Assembly (NCBI GenBank): GCA_020205615.1
Contig: JAINUW010000268.1
Span: 62,001 to 126,000, forward strand
Source of the DNA: Panax quinquefolius
Lineage: Eukaryota > Streptophyta > Magnoliopsida > Apiales > Araliaceae
Direction: 5' to 3'
Length of the DNA: 64,000 nt
Part shown: positions 35,917 through 46,669 of the stretch, piece by piece
How positions within the stretch are numbered: position 1 is the stretch's first letter
Layout of the letters: every line of letters begins with the position of its first letter
Notes under the pieces: model-generated
What the model saw: only the letters and a program-made list of their open reading frames with translations
The model's database searches: none
Told to the model about the DNA's origin: nothing
Position numbers and translations under genes: made by a program

Positions 35917-36116
35917 AGTACCTTTGTAAGGTGTTGTGGTCGAGGCACCATGAGAGTTACATAGATTTTGTATTGAAACTCAAAGCTTATCTGTTGTCGT
36001 ACTCTGCACGATAGTTCAACAGTTGTATAAATGAAGTTTGTATTTGATTTTTATGGAGTGATATCTAGCGACTCAGAATGGGTCGTGTGGACCTATTTTG
36101 GGGGCATCACAAGATA

Positions 36117-37090
36117 TAACCACTGTCATCTTTCTTCTGGTGAGCATGCCACCAAAACTCGAGGCGGGAAGGTCGGTGCTTTAAACTCACCTCGAGTCTC
36201 TCCCTGTAGAGGTCGTACGACTGACTCCCAGTGAAGTGTGGGAGACGACTTTGTTGTTAGACAGCTGTACGTTGTGTTAAAATCTTCTTGAACGCTCCGC
36301 CCTACAAAATATCGCACATCTACTCCCACACCACAGCACCAATGAAATATGTCCGGACATCTCCAAGTGTCTGTCCATCAGCCATCTTGGTCTTGGCCTT
36401 CTTTTTCCAGTCGTAGACCCACTTGTGCCAATTCATCTCGAGATACTTCCCGAGAACAGTGCTGCTGTGGGCTTCCTGCCCATCCTTGAAGAGATAATAT
36501 CTCTACAGTACAACATATGAATATCAACAGTTACTTAGTAGACAATATAAAGCAAAGCGGTAAATAAATATTCAAAAGAACAAATTAAAACTAATATATG
36601 AATGAATGACTTCTTACCCTAAAATCAAGAATAATCATTAATTTAATGCGGTCATCCACATCCGCCCACCTCATCCACGCAAGGTGGAGAATCGATTTCG
36701 CAGACGATCCAAGTAACTTGTTCCTCAAGGCGTCGCAATAAGGATACTAAAATTGAAATTATTAAATTTCTAAATTACAAAGAATATATAAGAACTAAAT
36801 AATTAATACAAACGTAATGTTAAATATGAAATTACCTAGTAGTCCCGACACGGCATATAAGCGGCGCCTGAGGGGGATTTCCTATCAATCCACGTGCTAG
36901 TCCCCGCGGAGACCTACGTCGATCGCCTATGTAGTGAAATACAACAATATTTATATAAACGAATATAATGTCAATATTATATAAAATTAAAAACAATAAG
37001 ATGTATAACAATAAAACATGTAATTATACCTGATGATCCGGCCTGATCATCACCAGCACTACCTCCACGCCCCCCCACGACATGAACTAC
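36117..37090 (-). pseudogene. Transposase_24-like (TNPA-type) protein, 5' exons
   Basis: Minus-strand blocks: about 37090-37032; 36745-36620 (LRNKLLGSSAKSILHLAWMRWADVDDRIK); 36503-36117 (RYYLFKDGQEAHSSTVLGKYLEMNWHKWVYDWKKKAKTKM). Introns end in AG and begin in GT. The pattern of a Trp/Lys-rich central block is what I expect of the plant Transposase_24 (Ptta/En/Spm) family. Stops appear after GAVVWE and later. The last exon is split by the LTR-type insertion at 36112-31262. Confidence 0.6.
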
Positions 37091-37181
37091 CAAAGACGCC
37101 CACACACGGTGGGTGGTGGTATTATGCGTATATATCTCAGTATATATCTTTGTCAAATCATCATCAAGAAGATAATATAAA

Positions 37182-37352
37182 GATATAACTAAAAGGAAAC
37201 AACTATGACATTTGAATACAATCAAAAGGATACAACATGCAGATATAACTAAAAGGAAACAACTATGACATTTGAATACAACTAAAAAGATACAACATGC
37301 ATATATAACTAAAAGGATACAACTATTACATTTGAATACAACTAAAAGGACA
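37182..37352. repeat. 60-bp tandem repeat, about 2.8 units
   Basis: Units start at 37182, 37242 and 37302: GATATAACTAAAAGGAAACA, then ACTATGACATTTGAATACAA, then AAAAGGATACAACATGCA. Very similar to each other, so recent. It lies between the two CACTA genes. Confidence 0.9.
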
Positions 37353-37368
37353 TAAAAAGTACATACTC

Positions 37369-38104
37369 CTAATCATTTATATCATCAAAGCCATCAATAT
37401 TAGAATCATCATCTTCGAGAAGTAGATCTTCACTATTGTTGTCATCACCATCTTTGTCATCCTCAACGATTTCTTCAATTATATCTACCTCCTCAACAAC
37501 ATTGTCTTCACTTTCGACAACAACAACATAATCCTCTTCTTCACTAGACTCACTAATAATTGTCACATCAACAGGTGTGACACTAGTAGACTCGACTTGT
37601 AAAGGTTCATCGTCTGGATGAGGAGTTGTGACTTGAAAACCACGGGCTTTGGGGGTTATAACAGCATGCCATGGGCTTGCATGAGTCTTAAAACTTTGCG
37701 CATAGTACACCTATGTTGCTTGACTTGCTAAAATAAAAGGCTCGTCCATACCAGTCATCAGTCTTAGTTTTGACTTAACGTTAACAGTCACCCGTCCTGA
37801 TTTTTTATCTACTTTAACTCCATTCTCAACATCAAACTAATGACAATTGAAGCAAACTAATTCTTTATGACCCCAATATTTGAGAACAACAACTTCTAGC
37901 AATCGTCCATACCAGTTATCCCAAATGTTATCGTAGTAGCTACCTTTCACCACAACACCAGAATCAGCAGAAGCGACTTCCCCAATATCACAACACTTAA
38001 ATCTATAACCGTTGACAATGCAGCATGTATAAGTATCTACAGATCTTTCAAGGCCGTCGGCTATAAGCTTTAGCCGATTATCAACTAACTCATCTGTGAG
38101 GACC
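37369..38104 (-). pseudogene. C-terminal exon of the CACTA transposase (DUF4216 + acidic tail)
   Basis: Follows an AG acceptor near 38105. The frame runs through CCIVNGYRFKCCDI, SGVVVKGSYYD, WYGRLLEVVVLKYWGHKELV (DUF4216 hallmark), a stop TAG at 37839-37837 where Trp is usual, then MDEPFILASQATQVYYA and an Asp/Glu-rich tail to the stop at 37371-37369. DUF4216 is typically the C-terminal module of TNP2-type CACTA transposases. Confidence 0.8.
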
Positions 38105-38199
38105 TAATGAACATTAACACAACATATTCTAAAGTTGATTACACCATAAGAATAAATCTATGATGATAGATTTATTGAACTTGTAAAGGTTAAACTTAC

Positions 38200-39391
38200 A
38201 TGATCTTTAAACCATTACACAAATTGTCCATTTCTCATATTTTGCAAATCCCCGTCCGATATACTCGGATTCGCTTCATGAACTTTAGCATCATATTGAC
38301 TTTCTGGATGTTGCAAATAAACTCATTTTCCACCCATGTTTGAGCCGCATAGCTTTAACTGACCCCATGCACACGGAACATGACAATCCCTCGTGAGTCG
38401 ACCATCCACTTATCATTCCTAACGCCGAGAAGTCATTTATTGTCCACAGTAAAGCTGCCCTCATGTCAAAGTTCTTCTTAAGAGATATATCATAAGTTTG
38501 AACCCCTTTTTCCCATAACATCTTTAACTCATCAACTAATGGCTTGAGGTATACATTGATGTCTTTACTCGGACTCTTATCACCGGAATCAGTAAAGGCA
38601 TGAACATGTAGGGATCTTTCATGCACATCGAAGGTGGGAGGTTATACACCACAATAATCACCGGCCAAGTTGAGTAGGGCTTTGTGTAAGGCCCGTTAAA
38701 CAGATTAAACCCATCCGTAGAAAGTCCAAGCCTAACATTGCGAACCTCTTCAGCAAACGAGGTGTGCTTGTTATCAAAATTTTTCCACTCAAGCCCATCT
38801 GCCGGGTGCGTCAGTTGACCTTCGACTATATCCCGTGTAGAGTGCCACCTCATATCCTCGGCGGTATATGTTGACATGAACAACCGCTGAAGCCTCGGGG
38901 CAATGGGAAAGTAACGTAAGATCTTTCTCGGCACGTGTCTTCCCTTTTTCTTACGCTGTTCACAGTATCTACTTGTACCAAAAATATCACATGACCTCTT
39001 ATCTTTATTGACATCATCGTAATACAACATACAGTCATTCTCACAAGCATCAATCTTCTCATACCCTAGATTGAGCCTTTTGACCATTTTATTCACATCA
39101 TAGTACGACTTCGGTAACTTATTGCCTGCAAGTAAGCACTCCTTCACAATGCTTAACAGTTCATTAAAACCTCTCTCGCTATAGTTATGCTCGTTCTTGA
39201 AGTGTAAAAACTTAGTCACGGCAGATAAAACGGTGTGCTTTTCGTGCCCGTCATACAGTGGTGTCGCTGCTTCATGCAATAACTCATAGAAACCCTTAGC
39301 TCCATTATTCGGCTCTTGCTCGATGCTACTGCCATCCCTGTCTGTATTCCATTGGAAGTATGAACCGGTGACTTCGACGACTATCATGTTA
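38200..39391 (-). pseudogene. TNP2-type CACTA transposase core, with internal deletion
   Basis: From 39387 the minus strand encodes the TNP2 N-terminal part: FYELLHEAATPLYDGHEKHT, NYSERGFNELL, LPKSYYDVNKMVKRLNLGYEKIDAC, then the zinc-finger-like segment, VPRKILRYFPIAPRLQRLF, MRWHSTRDIVEGQLTHPADG, VRNVRLGLSTDGFNLF and YSTWPVIIVVYNLPPSMCMK. After a frameshift near 38580 it continues INVYLKPLVDELKMLWEKGV up to SCSVCM. The frame then breaks near 38330, and the C-terminal TNP2 half and most of DUF4218 appear deleted; a WFK-like end remains near 38210. Catalyses CACTA transposition when intact; dead here. Confidence 0.88.
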
Positions 39392-39700
39392 AGATGCGGC
39401 CAAAGGTTTCGTCACCTCCGGATTCGGTTTCGATTCATGTTCATCCAACCAGGTTTCCCCATGATATATCCATGTCGTATAACCCTGCTTGAACCCATAC
39501 GCAAATAAGTTGCACATGACATCACTCCTTTCCTTCCACACTTCATTCACACACCTCTTACAAGGACATCCGATCTCATCATTTGCCGACTTGCTTCAAA
39601 CGCAGTTAAGAAAGCTATTCAACCCCACTATGATACTCGAGCTAAGCCCACTTTTATCGGTGGCTACCCTACGTTCCATCCAACTTCGATCGCGGACATC
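39392..39700 (-). pseudogene. Transpos_assoc domain, N-terminus of the CACTA transposase
   Basis: Minus-strand residues ANDEIGCPCKRCVNEVWKER, then MCNLFAYGFKQGYTTWIYHGE match the transposase-associated domain, with CPCxxC and W-x-x-HGE. Preceded by a damaged DRSWM-like start. A stop TAA at 39391-39389 and a frame change separate it from the TNP2 core. Confidence 0.8.
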
Positions 39701-39730
39701 TCGGATAAGTATGCATCGCTATATATATGG

Positions 39731-40507
39731 AAAGTTAGACAAACACAATTAAGTCTCCAAGTTAATGTATATGCAAGCTTATGAGTTTCTTAACTTCATC
39801 TCCCACTCTAACGTCAGCTTTATCCCATTCCGGGATGTGTCGCCTCATTGATGCTAACAACTTGAACACATATTTAAATTTTTCGAAATTTTTGAAGACC
39901 TCCCCATGGTCTTCAAGTACACGAAATAGACTAACACATCGTAGTCTAAATATGCACCAAGAACATCAAGAGATATATCTCGACCAAAATTCAAAAATAT
40001 AAAGCGTCGTTTCAAGTCGTTAACACCGACCTAAGTGAGATCGAAACATACAAGAACAGTCCCAAAACGGGGACTCTTTGAGATTCACTCCTACTAAGTG
40101 AATCTCAAACGGGTTTCTAAGCTTCCTAAACTATATAAAAATATGCACATACGAAATTGAACTCTTTCCTAGAAAAAAAGGAATACTATCTTGAGAATGA
40201 ATTATGAACCACAATAAAAGAAATTAATTCATCAATTCTCATGAGTATACAAAATAAAAGACTACATATTAAATAATCCTCTATAACATATTTAGAATAA
40301 CACAATGCTACCATTTTAATTAAGCAACAAAATGGAAACAAAGACATGGTAATTTATATTGAAAAAACATTATATTCGTTTCAAATAGATGTATCTCAAC
40401 CAAAAGTACACATGCTACATTTTTAACATGAGAATCATTAAGATCTCATCTTAATTAAGCTAGCTTACTAGGTAATGAGAAAGGCTCTATTTATAGCTCC
40501 ACAAATG

Positions 40508-40549
<42 letters not shown>

Positions 40550-40802
40550 CACTACAAACTTCCAATTTTCCTTGCAATTCCCTAATTCATAGATCTCATC
40601 TTAATTAAGCTAGCTTACTAGGGAATATTAGCTAGGTGGGTGGGTGGATAGGTTTGAAAAAAATGAAAAGAACATTTAATAAGCCCATGTGCTCCCTTCA
40701 TAAATAGCCGGCTACTCCCTCCTACTTTTCCCCATTTTAATTTTCTTTAATTATACATTATACTATTTTGTGTTTTCAATGCCAATTTTGCTTTGGTGTT
40801 TT
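39731..40802. other. CACTA upstream/intron region
   Basis: No coding frame. Contains a direct repeat of about 36 bp (AGATCTCATCTTAATTAAGC followed by TAGCTTACTAGG) at 40441-40478 and 40591-40626, and an (AT)n/(AC)n microsatellite at about 40508-40546. Confidence 0.5.
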
Positions 40803-42684
40803 TGTTAGGTTTGTAATATTCATGAAGCAATCAAATTGCATAAAAAGTGCGGAAGCGTGTAAAATCAGAGTTTAAAAAAAATTTACAAACCATATACCCG
40901 GATCACCCTTTATGCACAATTATTAATTAAACGAAAAGATAAAGAATAAAATCATACCCTTGAAGATCGAGCTTCCTCAGGTACAAGTTCACCTCCAAAT
41001 CCTTTCGCGTTCAATCTTGAATCCACCGGGTTTGGTTCCTTCCTTTGATCAACGTTAGCCACCCGTGTGTTTGGCCTCAGAGGTGATCCACCAAGGAAGA
41101 ATAAAATTCAAGAAGATGGGTGTTATGGCTAACCCTAGTTTTCTATCTCTATAGAAAAGGCATACTCCCAACAACTTGGAATTATTACGTACTTTGTTAA
41201 AGTCAACAACCCATACCACCCATAATAAGACTCCTCTTATTTATAGATGTGGCAACCCACCTTAACAATTAAGGAATTGAGTTTTAATTAATTAATTCTT
41301 TTAATTAATTAAGCTCCCCTAATCTTATTAGGGATAATTAATTAAACTCCTTTAACTAATTTTCCTTCCTAATCCAATTAGGAATAAATGAGAAAGTACT
41401 TATATTAAATTAATTCCTAAACTCTTTTAGAAATTAAAATAATAATAATTGTAATAATATTAATAAGACTCCTCTTATTAATTTATATTTAATATTTCTA
41501 AAATATTAAATAATAAATATTAAGCTATTTAATTTATTCTATCACCATAGATTAAATTAAATATACTTAACATATTATTACGATTATGCCATTAACTTCT
41601 TAAATAATTATTTTTCCTTTTATGGTGTGACCCTTTAGGTTCTCCATATTAAACCAGGTTGTGAATAAATCAATTAGAACAATTTAATCTTATTTAAATA
41701 AATAAATTAAACAATTAATTTATTTAAATAAATAATATTTATTCTACTGATAGGGATAAGCCTCCCTAGCGATCAACGACTTTCCGGATAATATAGATTT
41801 CAACATTAATCATTAAAGAACCTTTGAGTAAATAGTTCCGCATAATTCAATCCTTCCACCATGCAATGTCCCAATTAAATATAAGACGTGGAATCATTGT
41901 CAAGTCTTATTTTATTTAATTATATGTATTTCGATCCTTAAATGCACAACTCAAATAATGCAAATTAGAAACTCCTTTCTAATTTCATTACGCGATGCCG
42001 AGGACTCTTTGGGTTGTCATTTATCGAATCACATAGGACATTTCTCTTCTTTTATTAGAAGTGGTAGATTCTTTATTGATCATACATTATCTCCATGTAC
42101 AACTTATTATACCCAAGCATACCCTTTGATATACCCTAAGGGTCTTAAGGAATAAGTCAAAGTATAACTCATCATACACAAGATACTATGATGATTTCAA
42201 GTCCAAGGATCACTTCAGTACTACTATCACTCTGAGAATTCCTATTGACAGCAAATAAAACTCCATTAGGTATTCCTTAGCGAGCCACGTTCAGGTGTAC
42301 TTATTCTCTAATAAGCACCTACATACTTGCTTTAGTGTCTCCACACAAATGATCGTGAGATCAATCATCCTCATCCAATGAACAAGTTAACGTATGCATT
42401 CAATCTATCCAGGATTCACTAATCCCCAATTTAGTAATCCAACGATTGGGAACTATTTTAGTTTTAAGCTTTCTAAGAATTTAGATCTCATTAGAATGAT
42501 CATCATCATTATTCTAAAAGCATTGCTTAAAACTATGGGTTTATCACATATTATAAAACAAAGATCATGTAGATAATTAAAAGCCTTTAATAAATTAATA
42601 CTTTTTATTAATAAATGAATAAGATTGTTACAAAGTATATGCTTTATCATCAAACATGATTGGCTTGTGTGCATACTACTTTCA
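40803..42684 (-). mobile_element. Copia-like solo LTR, 1.9 kb
   Basis: Minus-strand ends TGAAAGTAGTATGCACAC and AAACCTAACA, with 5-bp duplication GTTTT (40798-40802 and 42685-42689). The minus-strand TATA box CTATAAATAAG is at 41236-41246. A GTGTGACCCTTTAGGTTC word at about 41625 is similar to one in the Copia LTR at 48757-50247 (about 49296). No internal coding sequence. Confidence 0.75.
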
Positions 42685-42689
42685 GTTTT

Positions 42690-44039
42690 TAATGCCAACT
42701 AATTTTTTAAAAACAAATTCAAATGTTATCAATAAAGATGGGTATATTCATACATATATGATGTATCCATATTTAAATATTATATTTATTATTTATTTAT
42801 TGTATCGGACTTACTTTTTTTCTTTTGGTGTCTTCCTCTTCTCTCTTTCCAAAGTGTAGTGCTAACAAAAATGGCAAAAAGGGATAATACCAATTGTGTT
42901 TGTCCACTTTTTAGGATTATCTTTCAAAACTTTTAAAAAAAATTGACATACAACGTCAAATAACATTTTTGTTCTATATTAAATGAGTCCCAAGATTTTG
43001 CTTGAGAATTTTTTGGGATGAATATTGCAATGCCCATGAAGCTTTGATTAATGACTATTGCAATACCCATGAATATCTCTTCTTCTTCCTCTTTCTTAGA
43101 TCAATAACTAGCTCAAAATCTTGCAAAATTACCCTGAAATACACGTGTTTGACTATTTTGAAATTTGTCACATAATGTAACACTTACGATATATACTATA
43201 TAGTGAAGTACAATAGGGTCATGGAATTCAAGTCTATAGGATTTTTAAGAGTATATATAGAGATCTTCTAGTACAAAACAGTATAGCTATTTATCTTAAT
43301 GAGCTTTGGAAAGTAGTAAGGAGAGGATAACCACATGAAAGTGATATTTTAGAACTCAACCAAATAACATTCGACATGCTACTAATATTTGATCCCTTAA
43401 TCAGATTAGATATATAGCTTGTCAAATGAATGAACAGAGTTAAGTAATGTTTGTACCAAACAAACAAACAAATTAACTAACCAAACCAGTTAAAGACATT
43501 ATGGCTTCCAAAATTTAAAATCACATCAGATAATGCTGCTACACTGCTATATGTCGTCGATTTATAATAGTTGTACGTAAACTGAAGCTATTTATACCCT
43601 TATATGAATAACACATGAATATAGAAAAATTACAGACCCCCAAAAATAGCAGAGACCCCCAAAAATATTCAAAACATATATATAGTGAGGAGATGAACTG
43701 AAAATCTTACATGGTTATGAGAGTACCAAACTAGCCCCAATCCTTGTACAAGTGCATGTACGACCTCTAGAGTTGTAACGACGAAATGGGCGGAGGCATG
43801 ACCGGCAAAGTTGCAGCGGCCAAATGTAAAATGGAGGAGCTTACAACGAGGATGAGGGAAATGGGCGAACTGGGAAAGATGAGGGAAATGGGCAAATTTA
43901 ATTGACCAAATAAGAGAATCAATATCGCAAATTTGAGAATTAAGTGGGAAAATCAGATAGTAATGGGTGAATTTGAGAGGGAAAGAGAAATATGAGAGAG
44001 GGAAAAATGAGTCGTTGCCGTCGCGAACCAGGGTTTTAA
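42690..44039. other. CACTA 5' non-coding region
   Basis: No gene seen. The GA-rich stretch near 43850-44010 reads on the minus strand as a pyrimidine-rich leader, plausibly the 5'UTR/promoter side of the CACTA genes. Confidence 0.45.
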
Positions 44040-44314
44040 TTAAAAGAACTCATTCTTGATGGCAAAACCGTCGATAATGACCCCGTTGAGATTGAGTTAT
44101 TATCGATGGCATTTCCATCGCCTTTGATTTATGTGTTCGTCGCCAATGAGTTTTCCCTCCACCGCCAAATTTTTGCACCAAATTATCCCATGGGAAATTG
44201 TATTCTCGACGGCAGCCATTCTCGACGGCTTCCCAGTCGGCAGTAAGGTCATTATCGACGGGACATGTGCCATCGCCAATAAGCCCATCGCCAATGACCC
44301 TTTTTCTTGTAGTA
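44040..44314. repeat. CACTA 5' subterminal repeats and terminus
   Basis: Clustered TCGTCGCCAATGAG, TTATCGATGGC, TCTCGACGGC and CATCGCCAATGACC words, ending in TTTTTCTTGTAGTA, the inverse of a CACTA terminus with one changed base. Confidence 0.85.
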
Positions 44315-44427
44315 CCCATATTATAATAGTAAACATAACATATATAATAGTAACTACATCACAATATAATAGTAATCAAAACCTAGAGCATGTAAAAAAA
44401 AAGATGGCATGTCGTTATAACACTAAC

Positions 44428-44511
44428 CTCAACAGCAACATACACAACAATCTCTTTTCCAGTGCATTGGCTTAATATGTCAAAAGATGGCATGCCATTA
44501 TTCTTGCCAAT
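44428..44511 (-). pseudogene. 84-bp exon of the MULE ULP-like gene
   Basis: Open minus-strand block between TGCACAG| (acceptor) and GAG|GTTAGT (donor): 28 codons, in-phase length, encoding IGKNNGMPSFDILSQCTGKE. It lies just outside the CACTA element. Confidence 0.6.
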
Positions 44512-44590
44512 CTGTGCAAAATAAAAAATAACCAATTAATCATTAAAAAAAGAAATATAACACATAACAAAACAAACAAATATATCTAAC

Positions 44591-45318
44591 CTTGACATTT
44601 TCTTCATCATCATTAATTTTTGTTTCATGATGTTCTTCAACCATAACATCACGTTCAACTTCATTACCAATCTCAATTTCATTCCCATCATTCTTCTCAA
44701 TGAAATTCGACACATCTTCACCATCATTATTCTTATTTAGTTTTGAACCATCATCAACATCCTCATCAACATGGGGGTCTTCAACCATAACATCATCTTC
44801 ACACTCTTTAACAACTTCAATTTCAAATTCATCATTTTTCTTATCAGCTTTCAACCCATCATCACCAAAATCATCATCATCATTATAATTACCTTTAAAA
44901 ACATCAACATCCTCATCAGCAACATCATCAGCTTCATCATCACCGCCATCATCAGAATCAGAATCATCATCAGAAACACCATCAACTTGTTTGTCCCCAA
45001 CATCTTTGATCCCGCGTAACTCATCTCTAATAATTAACCTAAAGTCCCTGCATATCTGAACGTGTAAAATCTGCATCTCATCTCTAATATCAGCCCACAA
45101 TTTTCCAATGTCTTTCTTAATTTCAGACACTTTCTTCTCCAACGGCCTAAACCGTGCATCAATAGCATCTTTAACGTCAGATATATCAAATCCAATGTTG
45201 TCACCCTTCACTTTTTTTTAACCTTCTTATCAGCATCCTTCCCATTAAAAAATTTAAGCCCGCCCAAATCAAGCCGATCCTTTTCCTCGGCCGTGGGAAT
45301 CAAGCTTTTTATCCTCAG
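44591..45318 (-). pseudogene. acidic linker exon of the MULE ULP-like gene
   Basis: From acceptor TTTTTCAG| (45319) to donor AAG|GTTAGA (44590). The product begins LRIKSLIPTAEEKDRLDLGG, then a predicted helical segment (IDARFRPLEKKVSEIKKDIG), then more than 100 residues dominated by Asp, Glu and Asn. A length change in an A run (about 45210-45217) shifts the frame. The acidic composition suggests a flexible, possibly protein-binding region; no enzymatic motif. Confidence 0.7.
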
Positions 45319-45399
45319 CTGAAAAACATTAAGTACACTTAGTATAACATCTGACAAACATTGTAAAATTACAGTAAAAAAATTAGTAAATAAAGAATC

Positions 45400-45725
45400 A
45401 TAAAACATAATCAGTAACCAAATATATATATACAGGTAACCAAATGTGTAGAAATCAGTAACCAAATACATGTATAAAGGTAACCAAATGTGTATATTTA
45501 GGTAACCAACAACATTATTATAATTAACGTACATATAATATCATCAGTAGCCAAATGCGTATATTCAGGTAACCAACAACATTGTTATTATTAACATGCA
45601 CATAATATAATCAGTAACCAAATGAATATATAAAGGTAACTAACTAATTTATTAATAGTAAACTTTACAAAATATAATCAGTAACCAATTATATAACTAA
45701 AAGTAACCAATTACATTCTTAGTAG
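45400..45725 (-). repeat. GGTTAC array (minus sense) in a ULP-like gene intron
   Basis: CAGTAACCAAAT / AGGTAACCAA repeated roughly every 25-35 bp. Not found in the flanking exons. Confidence 0.8.
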
Positions 45726-45737
45726 TAAACTGCATAC

Positions 45738-46601
45738 CTGTCCGGAATAAAATACTAGATCATTCAACTTGTCATTTGTAGGGGGCTTCACTAGGTCCTT
45801 CCATCTAAATAAACGGACATCGACGCATGTTCGTCATTGCATATACCCTGAGCTTTGAATGTCGGAATGGTTTCAAACATAAACACTTGGAATACATAAG
45901 GAAGCCCGTTCAACTTGTACAATTTGGTATAATGATCCGTGTAGATATTATATATAGAACCACCATCCCTTCCTTTCTTCAAACGCCCCTTCAAAGCATT
46001 GGACAAAGAGTACTTTGTTATCTCAAACGTAACTTTCCCCTAGGAAAACTACTAATATCACCATAACATAAAAAATTAACCATTGCACCATCCACATAAT
46101 TTTTAGAAACTGTTGATAGAATGAAATTAAACACGACCAAAAAATTGACATCTTAACATCATCATCATCGTCATCAAAAACTGCTTTCCGATATACCCTA
46201 CTTATACTACTACGCGTCACAGCTTCATCACCAAAAAACTTTTCAACAAGCAGATTCTCCATACCTTTATATGCAGTAATGTCATCCTCACCTTGCCATC
46301 TCAACCCAGAAATCAGACAGAACTCATGCAAACCAAACCTGACCCTTTTCTTCCCAAACAAAAACCATATTTCACCATCATCCCTCTGGTGAAACTCCCT
46401 TACAAGAGCATGGTGAAGAATCTAGGAATACATTTGGTGTTCACCAAACTCCAAAAAATTCCCAAAACATGTTGCCTTAAACTTCTCCAACTGACTTTGG
46501 TTCAATTTCTTGGCAATAATGCCGGGGACTTCAATGTCGCACCAATATATAACTTTTCTAGTGAATTTTCTGTTGCATTCCTCAGAGTAAAGATCCCATA
46601 A
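45738..46601 (-). pseudogene. DUF1985 exon of the MULE ULP-like gene
   Basis: From acceptor TTTGCAG| (46602) to donor ACAG|GTATGC (45737). Encodes CDIEVPGIIAKKLNQSQLEK, then ILHHALVREFHQRDDGEIWF, then KRVRFGLHEFCLISGLRW, then after a frameshift SLSNALKGRLKKGRD and KLNGLPYVFQVFMFETIPTF. The FGLHEFxLISGLR block and GxPYVFQxxxxExIP block are what I know as DUF1985, found in plant MULE-encoded ULP-like proteins. One nonsense codon (after HQMYS) and a frame break near 46100. Confidence 0.82.
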
Positions 46602-46669
46602 CTGCAAATAAACAAAATCAAATTTGCACAGTTATTAGTAAATAATATAAATAATATTTATACCATAAA

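Larger units (their letters stand above)
31263..36111 (+). mobile_element. LTR-type insertion (probable 4.85-kb solo LTR or internally rearranged derivative)
   Basis: Starts TGTGAGACCCCG, ends GGGGGCATCACA, with 5-bp duplication AGATA (31258-31262 and 36112-36116). The outer parts resemble the LTRs of the 12765-28842 element. The middle (33271-34420) matches the non-coding internal tail of that element. TATA box at 32447-32456. No gag or pol. It interrupts an exon of the CACTA Transposase_24-like gene. Confidence 0.82.
28975..44314 (-). mobile_element. CACTA (En/Spm-type) transposon, decayed, with two nested LTR insertions
   Basis: The 5' end at 44314 reads inward TACTACAAGAAAAAGGG (canonical CACTACAAGAAAAA with its first base changed). 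Subterminal TTGGCGATGG/GTCGGCAATGAC-type repeats lie at 44040-44300 and 28980-29320. Genes on the minus strand, in order: Transpos_assoc, TNP2, remnant DUF4218, DUF4216, then a Transposase_24-like second gene. The 3' terminus near 28975 is degraded and I find no convincing CACTA end or 3-bp duplication there. Without insertions about 8.6 kb. It lies in a ULP-like gene intron. Confidence 0.88.

Noticed and set aside
44700..45019. Plus-strand Ser/Ile-rich ORFs
   Set aside because: Antisense of the acidic GAT/GAA-rich exon of the ULP-like gene.
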